A stretch of DNA of 64,000 bases from Chryseobacterium sp. ZHDP1 (lineage in GTDB: Bacteria; Bacteroidota; Bacteroidia; Flavobacteriales; Weeksellaceae): contig NZ_CP075682.1 in assembly GCF_018603435.1 (NCBI RefSeq), positions 868,001-932,000 on the forward strand, read 5' to 3'. The position numbers were made by a program, and so were the translations under genes. The stretch's first letter is position 1. Each line of letters opens with the position of its first letter. This document shows positions 9,621-19,290 of this stretch, piece after piece. A model generated the notes under the pieces. The model was not told the DNA's origin. It worked only from the letters and a program-made list of their open reading frames with translations, and did not search any database.

Positions 9621-10202
9621 ATGCAAAATATGAACGTACATATTGAAAAGACGGAAATTTTATCTGATAACTGGTACACTTTGAAAAAAGTAACTTTCAG
9701 TATTCAAAAAAAAGACGGAACCATCGAACAGCAAAGCCGTGAAGCCTATGACAGAGGAAATGGTGCCGTTATTTTACTTTATAATAAAAAGTCTGAAACA
9801 ATTATTTTGACAAGACAGTTCAGACTGCCAACTTTTATCAATGGAAATCCAACAGGAATGCTGATCGAAGCGTGTGCCGGATTATTGGACGATGACAATC
9901 CCGAAGACTGCATCAGAAGAGAAACTGAGGAAGAAACAGGCTATAAGATCTCAAAAGCTGAAAAAATATTTGAAGCCTATATGTCTCCCGGTTCGGTAAC
10001 AGAAATTCTTCATTTTTTTATTGCAGAATATTCTACGGAAATGAAAATTACAGAAGGCGGCGGATTGGATGAAGAAGGCGAAAACATTGAAGTCCTTGAA
10101 CTTTCAATTGATAAAGCATTGGAAATGATCGATTCGGGAGAAATTAAAGATGCAAAAACAATCATGCTGCTGCAATATTTAAGAATTAAAAATATTCTAT
10201 AA
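9621..10202 (+). CDS. Nudix hydrolase, NudK/ADP-ribose pyrophosphatase-like
   Basis: A 193-residue Nudix protein. The Nudix box lies near residues 86-108: [20 protein letters not shown] then GY, fitting GX5EX7REUXEEXGU with the metal-binding glutamates present. The upstream [14 protein letters not shown] segment and the later [15 protein letters not shown] (PGxxxE-type) resemble GDP-mannose or ADP-ribose pyrophosphatases. It likely cleaves a nucleoside diphosphate sugar, but which one cannot be told. A second ATG three codons in (9630) is equally possible as start. Same direction as its neighbours, 26 bases after the oxidoreductase. Confidence 0.85.
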   Translation: MQNMNVHIEKTEILSDNWYTLKKVTFSIQKKDGTIEQQSREAYDRGNGAVILLYNKKSETIILTRQFRLPTFINGNPTGMLIEACAGLLDDDNPEDCIRRETEEETGYKISKAEKIFEAYMSPGSVTEILHFFIAEYSTEMKITEGGGLDEEGENIEVLELSIDKALEMIDSGEIKDAKTIMLLQYLRIKNIL

Positions 10203-10236
10203 AATTCAAATTTAAATTAATTTTATTCAAGCCATT

Positions 10237-10815
10237 ATGAAACTAATATATACAATAAGTCTTTCTTTATTTTTATCTGCTTCTGTTTTTGGACAGAAAA
10301 CTGAAAAAGCAGGCCCTAAAGATAAAGCTGTCATTGAACATTTTAAGAATGATTATAAAAAGAAAAATTATAAGAAGTTCGATGGAAAAATGACACTTAA
10401 TGACAATCAGATATTGTTTGATAACAAAATTATATTCTATGATAAAGCGGATAAAATTACTGAAACGATGCTTAAAGAAGGATTAATTTATCCTCAGCTT
10501 TTAACGGAATTTCAGGTTGATAAATTCGAAAACGAAGACAGCGACAGAACGCAGAAACGATTTGCAAAAATTCAAAAAAACTGGAAAGATTCTTTTGAAG
10601 TCAATAATATTAAACTGAGTGGTGGTTCTGAACTGAGTTTTTTAAGTACCGATGAAAAGGTAAAGCGTTTTAAAGTGGTCTGCAAAGACCCGAAGTTTCC
10701 GAATCTTATGATTTATTATTTTGAATTAACGAATAAAAATGCTACAAAAGATACTTCTGTTCAGGATTTTATTAAGAATTCCAAACTGACGCATATTTTC
10801 CAGAGAACGGAGTAA
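10237..10815 (+). CDS. Exported protein, unknown function
   Basis: A 192-residue protein with a signal peptide (residues 1-19, MKLIYTISLSLFLSASVFGQ) and a Lys-rich mature part with no domain I recognise. The signal ends in FGQ, the pattern common to exported flavobacterial proteins. The next gene starts five bases after its stop, so it forms an operon with the membrane protein and the HExxH protein that follow. No function can be offered. Confidence 0.7.
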   Translation: MKLIYTISLSLFLSASVFGQKTEKAGPKDKAVIEHFKNDYKKKNYKKFDGKMTLNDNQILFDNKIIFYDKADKITETMLKEGLIYPQLLTEFQVDKFENEDSDRTQKRFAKIQKNWKDSFEVNNIKLSGGSELSFLSTDEKVKRFKVVCKDPKFPNLMIYYFELTNKNATKDTSVQDFIKNSKLTHIFQRTE

Positions 10816-10820
10816 GAAGG

Positions 10821-11387
10821 ATGACTAATAACCATAACATCAATGTAAAAGCTTTATTCAGAAAATATTTTTGGGTAATTATTTTTATTATCATTCTTTT
10901 GTTGCAGGATTTTTTTCTTAAACCTTTTGTAAAAAATCTGTATTTAAGTGATGATATAAAAAATTTCAAAGAGTTTTCATGGAAGTACACGGTTTCTGCA
11001 ATTATTATTCTTGCCGGAATTATTATTTTCATCTCAAAAAAGAATGTTAAACCTTCATCAATTCCCTTAATTTTATTGGCACTAATTGTATTCGGCAGCG
11101 GATTTTATTTTGCATTTCATTCCTTGGTAGATAATTCTTTACTTTTAATTAATTCAGAAACGAAGAAAACCGAAATTATTAAAGTTTACGAAGTTGTATA
11201 TCATAAAGGAAAGAAAGTTTTTTGGCTGAATAATGAAAATTCTATTCATGATAAAGAGGATCTTCAAAAAATTAACCACTATAAAGTTTCAAAAGGTTTA
11301 AAATCTATTTTTGATCTTCAGAATAATGACACGGTAGAAGTAACGTTTAATAAAGGATGGTTTGATATAGATTATCTTGAAAAATAA
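10821..11387 (+). CDS. Membrane protein, unknown function
   Basis: A 188-residue protein with three hydrophobic helices (about residues 14-31, 50-68 and 77-98) and a soluble C-terminal domain of about 90 residues rich in lysine and aspartate. No family recognised. It sits between an exported unknown and the HEFGH-motif gene with gaps of 5 and 13 bases, which suggests the three work together. Confidence 0.65.
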   Translation: MTNNHNINVKALFRKYFWVIIFIIILLLQDFFLKPFVKNLYLSDDIKNFKEFSWKYTVSAIIILAGIIIFISKKNVKPSSIPLILLALIVFGSGFYFAFHSLVDNSLLLINSETKKTEIIKVYEVVYHKGKKVFWLNNENSIHDKEDLQKINHYKVSKGLKSIFDLQNNDTVEVTFNKGWFDIDYLEK

Positions 11388-11400
11388 TTGCGCTCTGAAA

Positions 11401-12165
11401 ATGTACAATGCAACCAGAAGGAACAAAAATATAGGAACCGAAAATCAAGGTTTCAGTCAAAATAATAAATTGAAAATTTCAACACCTAACGGAACATTAA
11501 AGTCTTTTTACGAAAGAATTGGTAAGCATGAAAAAGAATCTAAAATAATAAATGGACACGAATTTTTATTTATCATTGAAGAGCTTCGCGAAAACTGTTA
11601 TCACTCCTGTTCTGTTTCTGATCTTGAAAAGATAATCGAAAATATTCCTAAAGAAGATTACGGAGATTTAAAGTTTATTGTTTTACGCCAACCGAAAAGA
11701 AAGGAGGAAATAATCTCTCCGGTTTGGGGAAGACTTGTTTACAGCTTTGAGTACGAAAACGAATATTTTCCGGCGATAATTTTAGACTCAATAGATTTAA
11801 ACAAAAAGTTAATATGGTCTAAAAAACAAAGCATCGAAGATCAGAAAGAATTTGAAAGATTAAAAGGAGACGGACATATTTTTACACAAAATAAGAGAAG
11901 TTTTATTTCTCAGTTAAATTTAGAGCCTTCAAGAAATACCCAATTGTACAGAACTCTACTGCATGAATTCGGGCATTATGTTCATTACTTAGAAGTTGTG
12001 GAAAGACCTTTTGAAAGTGATAAAGATTATGAGGCAAAAGAAATTCGCGATGATTACTACTCAGCTTTATCTAAAGTTGAAAAAGAAACTTTCGCGCACC
12101 AGTATGCTGATCGACTGAAGAAAAAATTAACTGAAGAAAAAATAATTCCTTTTAATAGTCTTTAA
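11401..12165 (+). CDS. Putative zincin-type metalloprotein, unknown family
   Basis: A 254-residue protein when begun at the ATG at 11401 (MYNATRRNKN); the frame extends back to a TTG at 11377 inside the previous gene, but the ATG 13 bases after that stop is more likely. The core motif is LLHEFGHYVHYLE, an HExxH zinc-binding helix, with a second acidic helix near the C-terminus (KVEKETFAHQYADRL) that could supply a third ligand. No signal peptide or membrane segment is visible. I do not recognise the family; a protease or inactive zincin is inference from the motif alone. Confidence 0.65.
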   Translation: MYNATRRNKNIGTENQGFSQNNKLKISTPNGTLKSFYERIGKHEKESKIINGHEFLFIIEELRENCYHSCSVSDLEKIIENIPKEDYGDLKFIVLRQPKRKEEIISPVWGRLVYSFEYENEYFPAIILDSIDLNKKLIWSKKQSIEDQKEFERLKGDGHIFTQNKRSFISQLNLEPSRNTQLYRTLLHEFGHYVHYLEVVERPFESDKDYEAKEIRDDYYSALSKVEKETFAHQYADRLKKKLTEEKIIPFNSL

Positions 12166-12181
12166 TAATTGAAAATCAAAC

Positions 12182-12562
12182 ATGAAAATAAAAAATATAG
12201 ATCACCTCGTTTTAACGGTTGCAGACATTGAAAAAACGGTAGATTTTTACACCTCTATTCTTGGTTTTGAAGTGGTGACGTTTGGAGAAAACAGAAAAGC
12301 TCTGACTTTTGGAAATCAGAAAATCAATCTTCATCAAAAAGGAAAAGAATTTGAACCAAAAGCAGAACATCCGACTTGCGGTTCTGCGGATCTTTGTTTT
12401 ATTTCAGAAACCGATATTCACGAAGTTTTACAGGAACTAAAGGAAAAGAATATTAAGATCATCGAAGGAATTGTTGAAAGAACCGGAGCTTTGGGAAAAA
12501 TACAATCGGTTTATTTCAGAGATCCGGATCTGAATTTAATTGAGGTTAGTAATTATCTGTGA
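12182..12562 (+). CDS. VOC family protein (glyoxalase-like)
   Basis: A 126-residue vicinal-oxygen-chelate protein with two beta-alpha-beta-beta-beta modules: IDHLVLTVADIEKTVDFYTS (first metal ligand His) and the second half ending VYFRDPDLNLIEVSNYL (Glu ligand). It resembles the small VOC proteins often annotated as virulence proteins or dioxygenase-like. The reaction is unknown. It follows the HEFGH gene by 16 bases on the same strand. Confidence 0.88.
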   Translation: MKIKNIDHLVLTVADIEKTVDFYTSILGFEVVTFGENRKALTFGNQKINLHQKGKEFEPKAEHPTCGSADLCFISETDIHEVLQELKEKNIKIIEGIVERTGALGKIQSVYFRDPDLNLIEVSNYL

Positions 12563-12662
12563 AATAATATTTAAAATTATGCACAAAGATTATCTTAATA
12601 TTAATTTTCAGGATAAAATAAATTAATACTGAATAAGTTATGATTTTTACATTTTAAAACCT

Positions 12663-12670
12663 TAATTTTG
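12663..12670 (+). promoter_or_regulatory. -7 element, J-domain/KTSC gene
   Basis: TAATTTTG matches TAnnTTTG and lies 25 bases before the ATG at 12696. No clear -33 TTTG is seen. Confidence 0.55.
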
Positions 12671-12695
12671 CACCCCGAAATAAGGATCATCCATT

Positions 12696-13142
12696 ATGAA
12701 AAAATTAGGCGAATACAGAAAGCTTCTGGAAGTTGATAAAAATGTAACACTGAAGGAACTAAAAACCATTTACAGGAATACGATGAAAGATACGCATCCT
12801 GATAAATTCATCAATGATGAAGCAGGAAAGCTGGAAGCGGAAGAAAAAAGCAAATCTGTGATTGAAGCCTATCATTTTCTGGTAAGCATAAATCCGGAAA
12901 CGCAGGAAAAATACAAAGAAGAATACACCGAAACCATTACAAAATCTAATATTCAGGATTTTTATCTGGAAAAATCGGTTCTCAAAGTACAGCACCTGAA
13001 CGGAAATATGTACGAATATCTTGGAGTTCCGAAAAATACCTACATCAAAATGGTGAATTCCGATTCTCCGAGCCGTTTTGCAAGAAGACATATTTACGGA
13101 AGTTTCGTCTACAGAAAAGCCGGTGAGGCAATGGCGGAATAA
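12696..13142 (+). CDS. J-domain protein fused to a KTSC domain
   Basis: A 148-residue two-domain protein. Residues about 5-72 are a DnaJ J-domain with the diagnostic HPD tripeptide in MKDTHPDKF, which stimulates an Hsp70 (DnaK) ATPase. Residues about 90-145 are a KTSC domain (LEKSVLKVQHLNGNMYEYLG then SRFARRHIYGSF), a small fold found alone or next to lysyl-tRNA synthetase-like and other proteins, role unknown. There is no Gly/Phe linker, zinc finger or C-terminal substrate domain, so the KTSC part may pick the client. Monocistronic with its own promoter and terminator. Confidence 0.88.
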   Translation: MKKLGEYRKLLEVDKNVTLKELKTIYRNTMKDTHPDKFINDEAGKLEAEEKSKSVIEAYHFLVSINPETQEKYKEEYTETITKSNIQDFYLEKSVLKVQHLNGNMYEYLGVPKNTYIKMVNSDSPSRFARRHIYGSFVYRKAGEAMAE

Positions 13143-13164
13143 TCACCTATTTACAATAAATAAG

Positions 13165-13196
13165 AGCTTTCAATTAATTTGGAAGCTTTTTTATTT
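13165..13196 (+). terminator. Terminator after the J-domain/KTSC gene
   Basis: Stem AGCTTTCAA / TTGGAAGCT (one G-T pair) with a 5-base loop and a T run, 22 bases after the stop. Confidence 0.8.
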
Positions 13197-13208
13197 GATT
13201 AATTTTTT

Positions 13209-13357
13209 TGATTGTCCGTAATTTGTCAGAATAAAAACCTCTGCGATCTCAGTTAAGTTTTAACGCCTCTGCGAACCTTAAAAACAGTTTGTATATAAAA
13301 AGTCTTTGCGTGCTTAGCGTTAAAATCAAGCATTATGATTGACAACAGATAATCAAT
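13209..13357. repeat. Dispersed intergenic repeat, copy also near 63.1 kb
   Basis: This 150-base stretch shares several blocks in the same order with 63076-63248: TGATTGTCCGT(A/T)ATTTGT, CTCTGCGAAC or CTTTGCGAAC, TTAAAAACAGTT(T/A)GTATATAAA, TCTTTGCG and GATAATCAA. The gap 13197-13539 that contains it has no credible gene. Confidence 0.65.
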
Positions 13358-13539
13358 TAAATTTTAATTTTAACGCAAAAGAGTCGCTAGCTTTTTTTAA
13401 ATTATTGAACATACTTTTCGATCACAAAGGCATTTTACTCAGCAAATGAGCAATCATGTTTCTTTTCTTTTTTAAGATTGCTTCGTTGCTTCAGAACTAC
13501 GTTTGCAGATCTTCAGTCTGTTTGCAATGACATAAAAAA

Positions 13540-13561
13540 ACCGCATCATTGCTGATACGGT
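13540..13561 (-). terminator. Efflux operon terminator
   Basis: Hairpin ACCGTATCA / TGATGCGGT (one mismatch, loop GCAA) on the minus strand, 23 bases after the RND gene stop, followed by TTTTTTATG. Confidence 0.8.
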
Positions 13562-13584
13562 TTTCGGTTAATTAAGGTGTTATA

Positions 13585-16500
13585 TTAGTCTAAATGTTTT
13601 GGCGTAAAACCGTCTTCACTTAGTTCTCTGTGTTCATAATCGGCTTTTATTTCAGCTTCATAATCTACTTTTTTATGTTTACCCATTCTTCTCAGAATTG
13701 AATCAAATAAAGAGTAAACGACCGGTACAATAATTAAGGTAAGGAATAGAGATGATGTTAAACCACCAATAACTACCCAAGCCAAACCTTTGTTCATCTC
13801 CGCTCCTGCTCCTGTCGCCAATGCGATCGGCAACATCCCGAAGATCATCGCAATCGTTGTCATAAGGATTGGACGAAGACGGGCGTGATTTGCCTGTACC
13901 AAAGCGTCGTGTGTATTGGATCCTGCTGCTTTTCTGGCATTGGTAAAGTCGACAATCAAAATCGCGTTCTTCGCAACCAGACCAATCAACATAATCATCC
14001 CTAACATCGTAAAGATATTCAGTGAATTTGCTGTTAAGGCAAGAATTACCATTACCCCAATCATCGCCAGAGGAATTGAGAACAATACCACGAAAGGATA
14101 CACAAAACTGTCATACAATGAAACCATTACAAGGTAAACCAATACAATAGCTGCCAATAAAGCGATTCCCAACGTACCGAAACCTTCCTGCTGGTTTTCC
14201 ATATCTCCACTCCAGATGTAATCTACACCTATAGGTTTGTTTTTGCTGTCCTTGAACTGTTTTGCCCATTCGTTGGCAACGTCTCCTACAGGTCTCCCTA
14301 CTGCTTTAGCTCTTACTTTTACAGAAGGAGATTTATCTCTACGCTCAAGCAAACTCGGTCCGGATCCCATTTTAACCTCAGCAAACTGGCTAAGACGAAC
14401 CTGCTGTCCCTGAGGATTTGTAAACATTAAGTTTTTAACATCATCAATAGACTGTCTGTTCGCATCTCCGAAACGGATATTGATGTCATATTCATATTCT
14501 CCTGCTCTGAATTTCCCGTCTGTATTTCCGTTGAATGCCGTCTGCATTGTTTGTCCTACACTTGAAAGATTTAAGCCTAAAGAAGCCATTTTATCTCTGT
14601 CGATATTTACCTGAACTTCAGGGTTTCCTGAATCGGTAGATAATTCTGCATCTACTGCTCCCGGAACTTTTTTCAGCAATTCTAAAATTCTTGTTGCTTC
14701 TTTTACAGCGGTTGCGTTGTCCGGAGCGGTTACCACCATTTCGATCGGTGCATTTTCAGCACCCATGATTCCGATTGGAGCAGTTTTGAATTCTACTCCT
14801 GTAAATTTCTCTTCTAAAGCTCTTTTTATTTTTGCAGCTTTGATATTGGTGCTTTCAGAACGTTCAGATTTATCCGTTAAATTCACCTGAACTTCCGACT
14901 GATAAGTTGTCGCCTGAGCTCCGCCAAAACCTGTTGACTGCTGTCCTACTGTTGTAATTAAATCAACAACATCCTTATCATTTCTTAAAAACTTCTCAAC
15001 ATCCAACGTAAGCTGATTGGTCTTTTCAATGGTTGCATCTTTTGGTAATTCCATCTGAACAAGGAACTGTCCTCTGTCGATCGGCGGGAAGAATTCTCCC
15101 CCAATGAATCCGAAAGCTACCAGCATGAAAGAAGAAATTAGAACGATAAATGTAATCACTACCGTAGAAATTCTTCTTAATGTGGTTTTTAAACACCATT
15201 CAAGAATTCCTGTGATCCAGTGCGTAAATTTCTCAATTAAACCTTCAAACCAAAGGATGAATTTTTCGAACCAGTTTTTCCCTGTTAAATGCTCAAGCTT
15301 ACCAAATCTTGAAGACAGCCACGGAATGATGGTAAATGAAGCCAGCAATGATAACATTGTTGCGATAACCACCGTGACGCAGAACTGAGCCAGAATGTTC
15401 GCTACCAGACCTGAACTCATCGCAATCGGTAAGAATACCACCACAATTACCAAAGTAATCGCTGCAACGGTAAACCCGATCTCCGAAGCTCCGTCATACG
15501 CTGCTCTGATTTTGCTTTTCCCCATCTCCATGTGACGGTAAATGTTTTCCAGTACAACGATCGCGTCATCCACAAGAATACCTACCACTAAGGAAAGTCC
15601 CAGTAAACTCATTAAGTTCAGCGTATATCCCATCAGATTCATTCCGATGAATGTTGCCACCAATGAAGCCGGAATGGAAACCATTACGATGAAGGCATTT
15701 CTGATGCTGTGAAGGAATAATAACATTACAATTGCTACCAGAATAATCGCTAAGAATAAGTCGAAAATTACGTGATTCGCAGATTCAAGGGTAAAGTCGG
15801 TTGTATCGTTTACCACTTTTACTTTTACACCCTGTGCTTTATAAGCTTCCTGAACGGTTTCAATGGTTTTCTGAACGCTTTCAGATACTGCAACCGCATT
15901 GGCATCAGATTGTTTTTTAACCTGCATTAAGATGGTAGGAAACTGGTTGAATCTCGCTACTTTCTCCACATCTTTCTGAGAGTCGAAAACCGTAGCAATA
16001 TCAGATAAACGAACCTGTGCTCCGTTTTTATTGGAAACCACAAGATTGTTCATTTCTGCTACAGATTTATACTTTCCGGATAATCTGATGGTAGATTTTG
16101 ACGTTCTCGTCTTTAAACTACCGGTAGGGAAATCCAAGTTTGAAGAAAGGATTGCCTGTTGAACATCTCCGATGGAAAGTCCGTAACCCTGCAGTTTTTT
16201 CTCGTCAAGATTTACCTGAATTTCTCTTTCCTGTCCACCCACAAGGTCAACCTGAGCAACACCGTTTACACGGGAGAAAATAGGCTCAATTTTTTTATCT
16301 AAAAGGTCATAAAGATCTTTGCTGTTTAATTTGTCTGATGAAATACTCATCGTGATGATCGGTAAATCGTCCAGAGAGAATTTATTAAGAGACGGCGCTT
16401 TTACATCATCCGGAAGGTCTGCCAGAATGGCGTTTACCTTTCTCTGTGCATCATTCAATGCATAATCTACATCAGCTCCGTCATTCAGTTGAACCATAAT

Positions 16501-16770
16501 TACGGATAAACTTTCATAGGAAGAAGATTCTACTTTCTTCACATTTTCCAAAGAACCAACGGCATCTTCAATTTTTCGGGTAACGGATGTTTCCACCTCT
16601 GCAGGCGAAGCTCCCGGATATACCGTAGAAATGGTTACCATATTGGTTTCAAACTTCGGAATCAACTCGTATCCCATGAGCGTATAACTCAGGATACCTC
16701 CCAACGTAAGAATCGTAAACAATACGATTACCAACGAAGGTCTTTTAATCGATATTTCTGCTAACTTCAT
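13585..16770 (-). CDS. Efflux RND transporter permease (HAE1/AcrB family)
   Basis: A 1061-residue inner-membrane pump with the RND duplication: TM1 near residues 12-30, a large periplasmic loop, TM2-6 at about 335-490, second loop, TM8-12 at about 865-1030. The proton-relay pair lies in TM4 (GILVDDAIVVLENIYRH). The start MKLAEISIKRPSLVIVL and the motif SIPASLVATFIGMNLMGYTLN are typical of hydrophobe/amphiphile exporters. Last gene of a TetR-TolC-MFP-RND operon; the gap to the adaptor is 7 bases. Likely exports drugs or detergents; substrate range cannot be read from sequence. Confidence 0.95.
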   Translation of the reverse strand: MKLAEISIKRPSLVIVLFTILTLGGILSYTLMGYELIPKFETNMVTISTVYPGASPAEVETSVTRKIEDAVGSLENVKKVESSSYESLSVIMVQLNDGADVDYALNDAQRKVNAILADLPDDVKAPSLNKFSLDDLPIITMSISSDKLNSKDLYDLLDKKIEPIFSRVNGVAQVDLVGGQEREIQVNLDEKKLQGYGLSIGDVQQAILSSNLDFPTGSLKTRTSKSTIRLSGKYKSVAEMNNLVVSNKNGAQVRLSDIATVFDSQKDVEKVARFNQFPTILMQVKKQSDANAVAVSESVQKTIETVQEAYKAQGVKVKVVNDTTDFTLESANHVIFDLFLAIILVAIVMLLFLHSIRNAFIVMVSIPASLVATFIGMNLMGYTLNLMSLLGLSLVVGILVDDAIVVLENIYRHMEMGKSKIRAAYDGASEIGFTVAAITLVIVVVFLPIAMSSGLVANILAQFCVTVVIATMLSLLASFTIIPWLSSRFGKLEHLTGKNWFEKFILWFEGLIEKFTHWITGILEWCLKTTLRRISTVVITFIVLISSFMLVAFGFIGGEFFPPIDRGQFLVQMELPKDATIEKTNQLTLDVEKFLRNDKDVVDLITTVGQQSTGFGGAQATTYQSEVQVNLTDKSERSESTNIKAAKIKRALEEKFTGVEFKTAPIGIMGAENAPIEMVVTAPDNATAVKEATRILELLKKVPGAVDAELSTDSGNPEVQVNIDRDKMASLGLNLSSVGQTMQTAFNGNTDGKFRAGEYEYDINIRFGDANRQSIDDVKNLMFTNPQGQQVRLSQFAEVKMGSGPSLLERRDKSPSVKVRAKAVGRPVGDVANEWAKQFKDSKNKPIGVDYIWSGDMENQQEGFGTLGIALLAAIVLVYLVMVSLYDSFVYPFVVLFSIPLAMIGVMVILALTANSLNIFTMLGMIMLIGLVAKNAILIVDFTNARKAAGSNTHDALVQANHARLRPILMTTIAMIFGMLPIALATGAGAEMNKGLAWVVIGGLTSSLFLTLIIVPVVYSLFDSILRRMGKHKKVDYEAEIKADYEHRELSEDGFTPKHLD

Positions 16771-16777
16771 AAACCTT

Positions 16778-17839
16778 CTACTTTACGATATTTACTTTAG
16801 ATCCGTTATCCAGATTGATCTGTCCGCTTGTCACCACCTGTTCTCCGCCATTCAGTCCGCTTAAAACCTGAACTTTATCGCCATATACTTTTCCAACGGT
16901 TACTTTGATGAGTTTAGCCACTCCGTTCTGTACAACAAATAATTGTCCTGAACTTACCCCGTTTACAAAGGCTTCTGCAGGAACGGTTAACATATTCTGC
17001 GTTTCTGCACCGTTGTTTGTTTTAAATGTTGCTGTTGCGTACATCCCGGCTTTAAGGTTTCCTCTGTTCTGAACTTCAATTTCAACAGGGAAATTTAAAG
17101 AAGCATCACTTTTAGGAGCGATAAATGTAATTCTTCCCACAAATGAATCTTCCGGTAAAACGTTTACTTTAATCGGAACTTCCTGCCCTAACTGAATTTT
17201 CCCGATCTGGCTTTCATCAACCAAAACTGAAAGTTTTAAGCTGTTGATGTTTACTATTTCGAATAGTCCTGTTCCCGGAGCAACCACCATTCCCGGCTCT
17301 ACCATTTTTTTATTGATGGTTCCGCTGATTCCTGCACGAATGCTTGTATCGTTTACTTTTACACCCTGGGCTCTTAGGGCAGCCTGAGCGTTTTTAAGCT
17401 GTAATCTGGAATTATCAAGCTGTTGTTTGGTAACACCACCTGTTTTAAAGGCATTTTCATAACGCTGGTTGTCTGCAATCGCATTCTGCAAATTGTTCTG
17501 AGCCTGTGTAACATCTACTTCAATGGCATCTCTTTTAATGGTTGCCAATACCTGTCCTGCTCCCACTCTTGAGCCTTCTTTTACCAAAACGCTTACTACA
17601 CGTCCTGAAATTTCAGAAGACTGGTTCATTTCCTGCTTCGGGATAAATGTTCCGTTTGCACTGTAATCTGTATCAATGTTTTCTCTCGAAACCGTTACAA
17701 CGTTTACGTTAACTTTGTCTACCTGCTTTGCAACCTCTTTTACTTCCTGTGTCTGCTTTTCTTTATTTCCGGCAATCTTGTAAGCTGCCAAACCAACCAG
17801 GACAGCTGCTACGATGATATATATTAAAGTTTTTTTCAT
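16778..17839 (-). CDS. Efflux RND periplasmic adaptor (membrane fusion protein)
   Basis: A 353-residue HlyD/AcrA-type adaptor with an N-terminal membrane anchor (residues 4-20), a lipoyl half-motif (SGRVVSVLVKEGSRVGAGQVLA), a short alpha-hairpin (residues about 110-150), the second lipoyl half and a beta-barrel. It bridges the RND pump and the TolC channel. No lipobox cysteine is seen, so it is probably anchored by its N-terminal helix. It lies 6 bases after tolC and 7 before the pump gene. Confidence 0.94.
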   Translation of the reverse strand: MKKTLIYIIVAAVLVGLAAYKIAGNKEKQTQEVKEVAKQVDKVNVNVVTVSRENIDTDYSANGTFIPKQEMNQSSEISGRVVSVLVKEGSRVGAGQVLATIKRDAIEVDVTQAQNNLQNAIADNQRYENAFKTGGVTKQQLDNSRLQLKNAQAALRAQGVKVNDTSIRAGISGTINKKMVEPGMVVAPGTGLFEIVNINSLKLSVLVDESQIGKIQLGQEVPIKVNVLPEDSFVGRITFIAPKSDASLNFPVEIEVQNRGNLKAGMYATATFKTNNGAETQNMLTVPAEAFVNGVSSGQLFVVQNGVAKLIKVTVGKVYGDKVQVLSGLNGGEQVVTSGQINLDNGSKVNIVK

Positions 17840-17845
17840 AGTTTA

Positions 17846-19195
17846 TTACGGGTTTTGTAGTGTGTTTAATTCTCCTTTTGCTTTAATTAATTTAATTTCA
17901 GCCTGTTTGTAATCCAGTAAAGCATTGGCGTAATTCTGTTTTGCCTGCGTTAATGCATTTTCAGCATCCAGAACTTCTGTAAGTGTTGCTAAACCGTACT
18001 GGTAATTGGATTGTGTATTTTTCTGAACTCTTTCTGCCAATCCTACGTTGTCTTTCATACTTTCAATATTAATTAAAGCATTTTCTATGTTGGTAATGGC
18101 ATTTTTATAATCTAAATTAAGGCTTAACTGTGTATTCTGAATATCCAGATCAAGATCCTGAATATCAACTTCTGCCTGATTGATCTTTGCTTTTGTAGCT
18201 CCTCCGGTAAAAATCGGAATATTAACATTTAATCCGATTGCAGAGTAATCGCTCCAGAGAACACCATTTTTAAGCCCGTTGGTTAATGGAAATTTTGCTC
18301 CGTTTGCACCCCAGCCGTAATTCGCAACAAGGCTTACTGTAGGGTAAAGATACGCTTCAGTCGCTTTTTTATTGAATACCAGAAGCTCTCTGTTTTTATT
18401 TAAAACTTTGATTTCGGTACGGTTATCAAGATTTAAATTTCCTGCAACCAGTTCCGGTTTTGGTTCAATGGTTTTTTCTTCAAGCTCGATATCAGATTCA
18501 ATTGGAACCCCCATGTAGAACTTCAGTGCGTTTTTAGCCAACTGAACAGAATTAATTAATGTCTGTTTGTTTGATCCGATGTTGGTAAGCTGAACATTGG
18601 TTCTGTCGAGATCAATGGATTTTGCCAGTCCGTTATCCACCAGACTTTTAATTACATTTCTTACTTTTTCGGTATTCGCATAGCTTGCTTCTACGGTTTT
18701 AAGATTTTCTTCCTGAACAAAAACCTGATAGTAAGCAGATGCTACGTTTTCGATGATCTGCTCATTGGTAAGCTGTGCATTAAGAACATAAAATTCTCTT
18801 GTAGATTTTGCCGCCTTCAGTCCTGTGAACACTCTCTGATCGAAAATTGCCTGTTGAAGCTGTACGGAAGCCGTAGAGTTCCAGGGCTGTCCAAACTGGG
18901 CTCTGATTTTTTCGCCTCCAAATGCAAGAAGGGATTCCTGAATGATGGGATTGTAGGTAAGACCTGCTGTCGCTGAAATCTGAGGTAAAGCTCCTGCTTT
19001 TGCCTCATCAATCTTATATTCGGCTTTTTTGATCTGTAAAGCTGCCTTTTTGGCTTCCGCTTTATTCTGAAGTGCCTGTTTGATCGCTTCCTGTAAGGAA
19101 ACCTGCTGTTGTGCAGACACCGATGAAAAACCGAACATCATAAATGCAGCCGCTATTCCTACTTTTAGCTTGTTTGCAGTTATACGTTTTTTCAT
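17846..19195 (-). CDS. TolC family outer-membrane efflux protein
   Basis: A 449-residue outer-membrane channel. A signal peptide (residues 1-28, ending SVSAQQ) is followed by two related OEP repeats, each rich in long coiled helices (VSLQEAIKQALQNKAEAKKA and later ITNIENALINIESMKDNV). It forms the exit duct of the pump encoded downstream. First structural gene after tetR, 95 bases away. Confidence 0.94.
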   Translation of the reverse strand: MKKRITANKLKVGIAAAFMMFGFSSVSAQQQVSLQEAIKQALQNKAEAKKAALQIKKAEYKIDEAKAGALPQISATAGLTYNPIIQESLLAFGGEKIRAQFGQPWNSTASVQLQQAIFDQRVFTGLKAAKSTREFYVLNAQLTNEQIIENVASAYYQVFVQEENLKTVEASYANTEKVRNVIKSLVDNGLAKSIDLDRTNVQLTNIGSNKQTLINSVQLAKNALKFYMGVPIESDIELEEKTIEPKPELVAGNLNLDNRTEIKVLNKNRELLVFNKKATEAYLYPTVSLVANYGWGANGAKFPLTNGLKNGVLWSDYSAIGLNVNIPIFTGGATKAKINQAEVDIQDLDLDIQNTQLSLNLDYKNAITNIENALINIESMKDNVGLAERVQKNTQSNYQYGLATLTEVLDAENALTQAKQNYANALLDYKQAEIKLIKAKGELNTLQNP

Positions 19196-19290
19196 AATAT
19201 TATACTTCGTTTATTTTTTTAATGTAATTATTATGTTAAATGCTTTATATCTAAATGACGAATCATTTCTTAAAATACTTTAACATTTTT

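Noticed and set aside
12759..13091. 110-codon ORF on the minus strand inside the J-domain/KTSC gene
   Set aside because: It is a shadow of a clear two-domain protein; no domain of its own.
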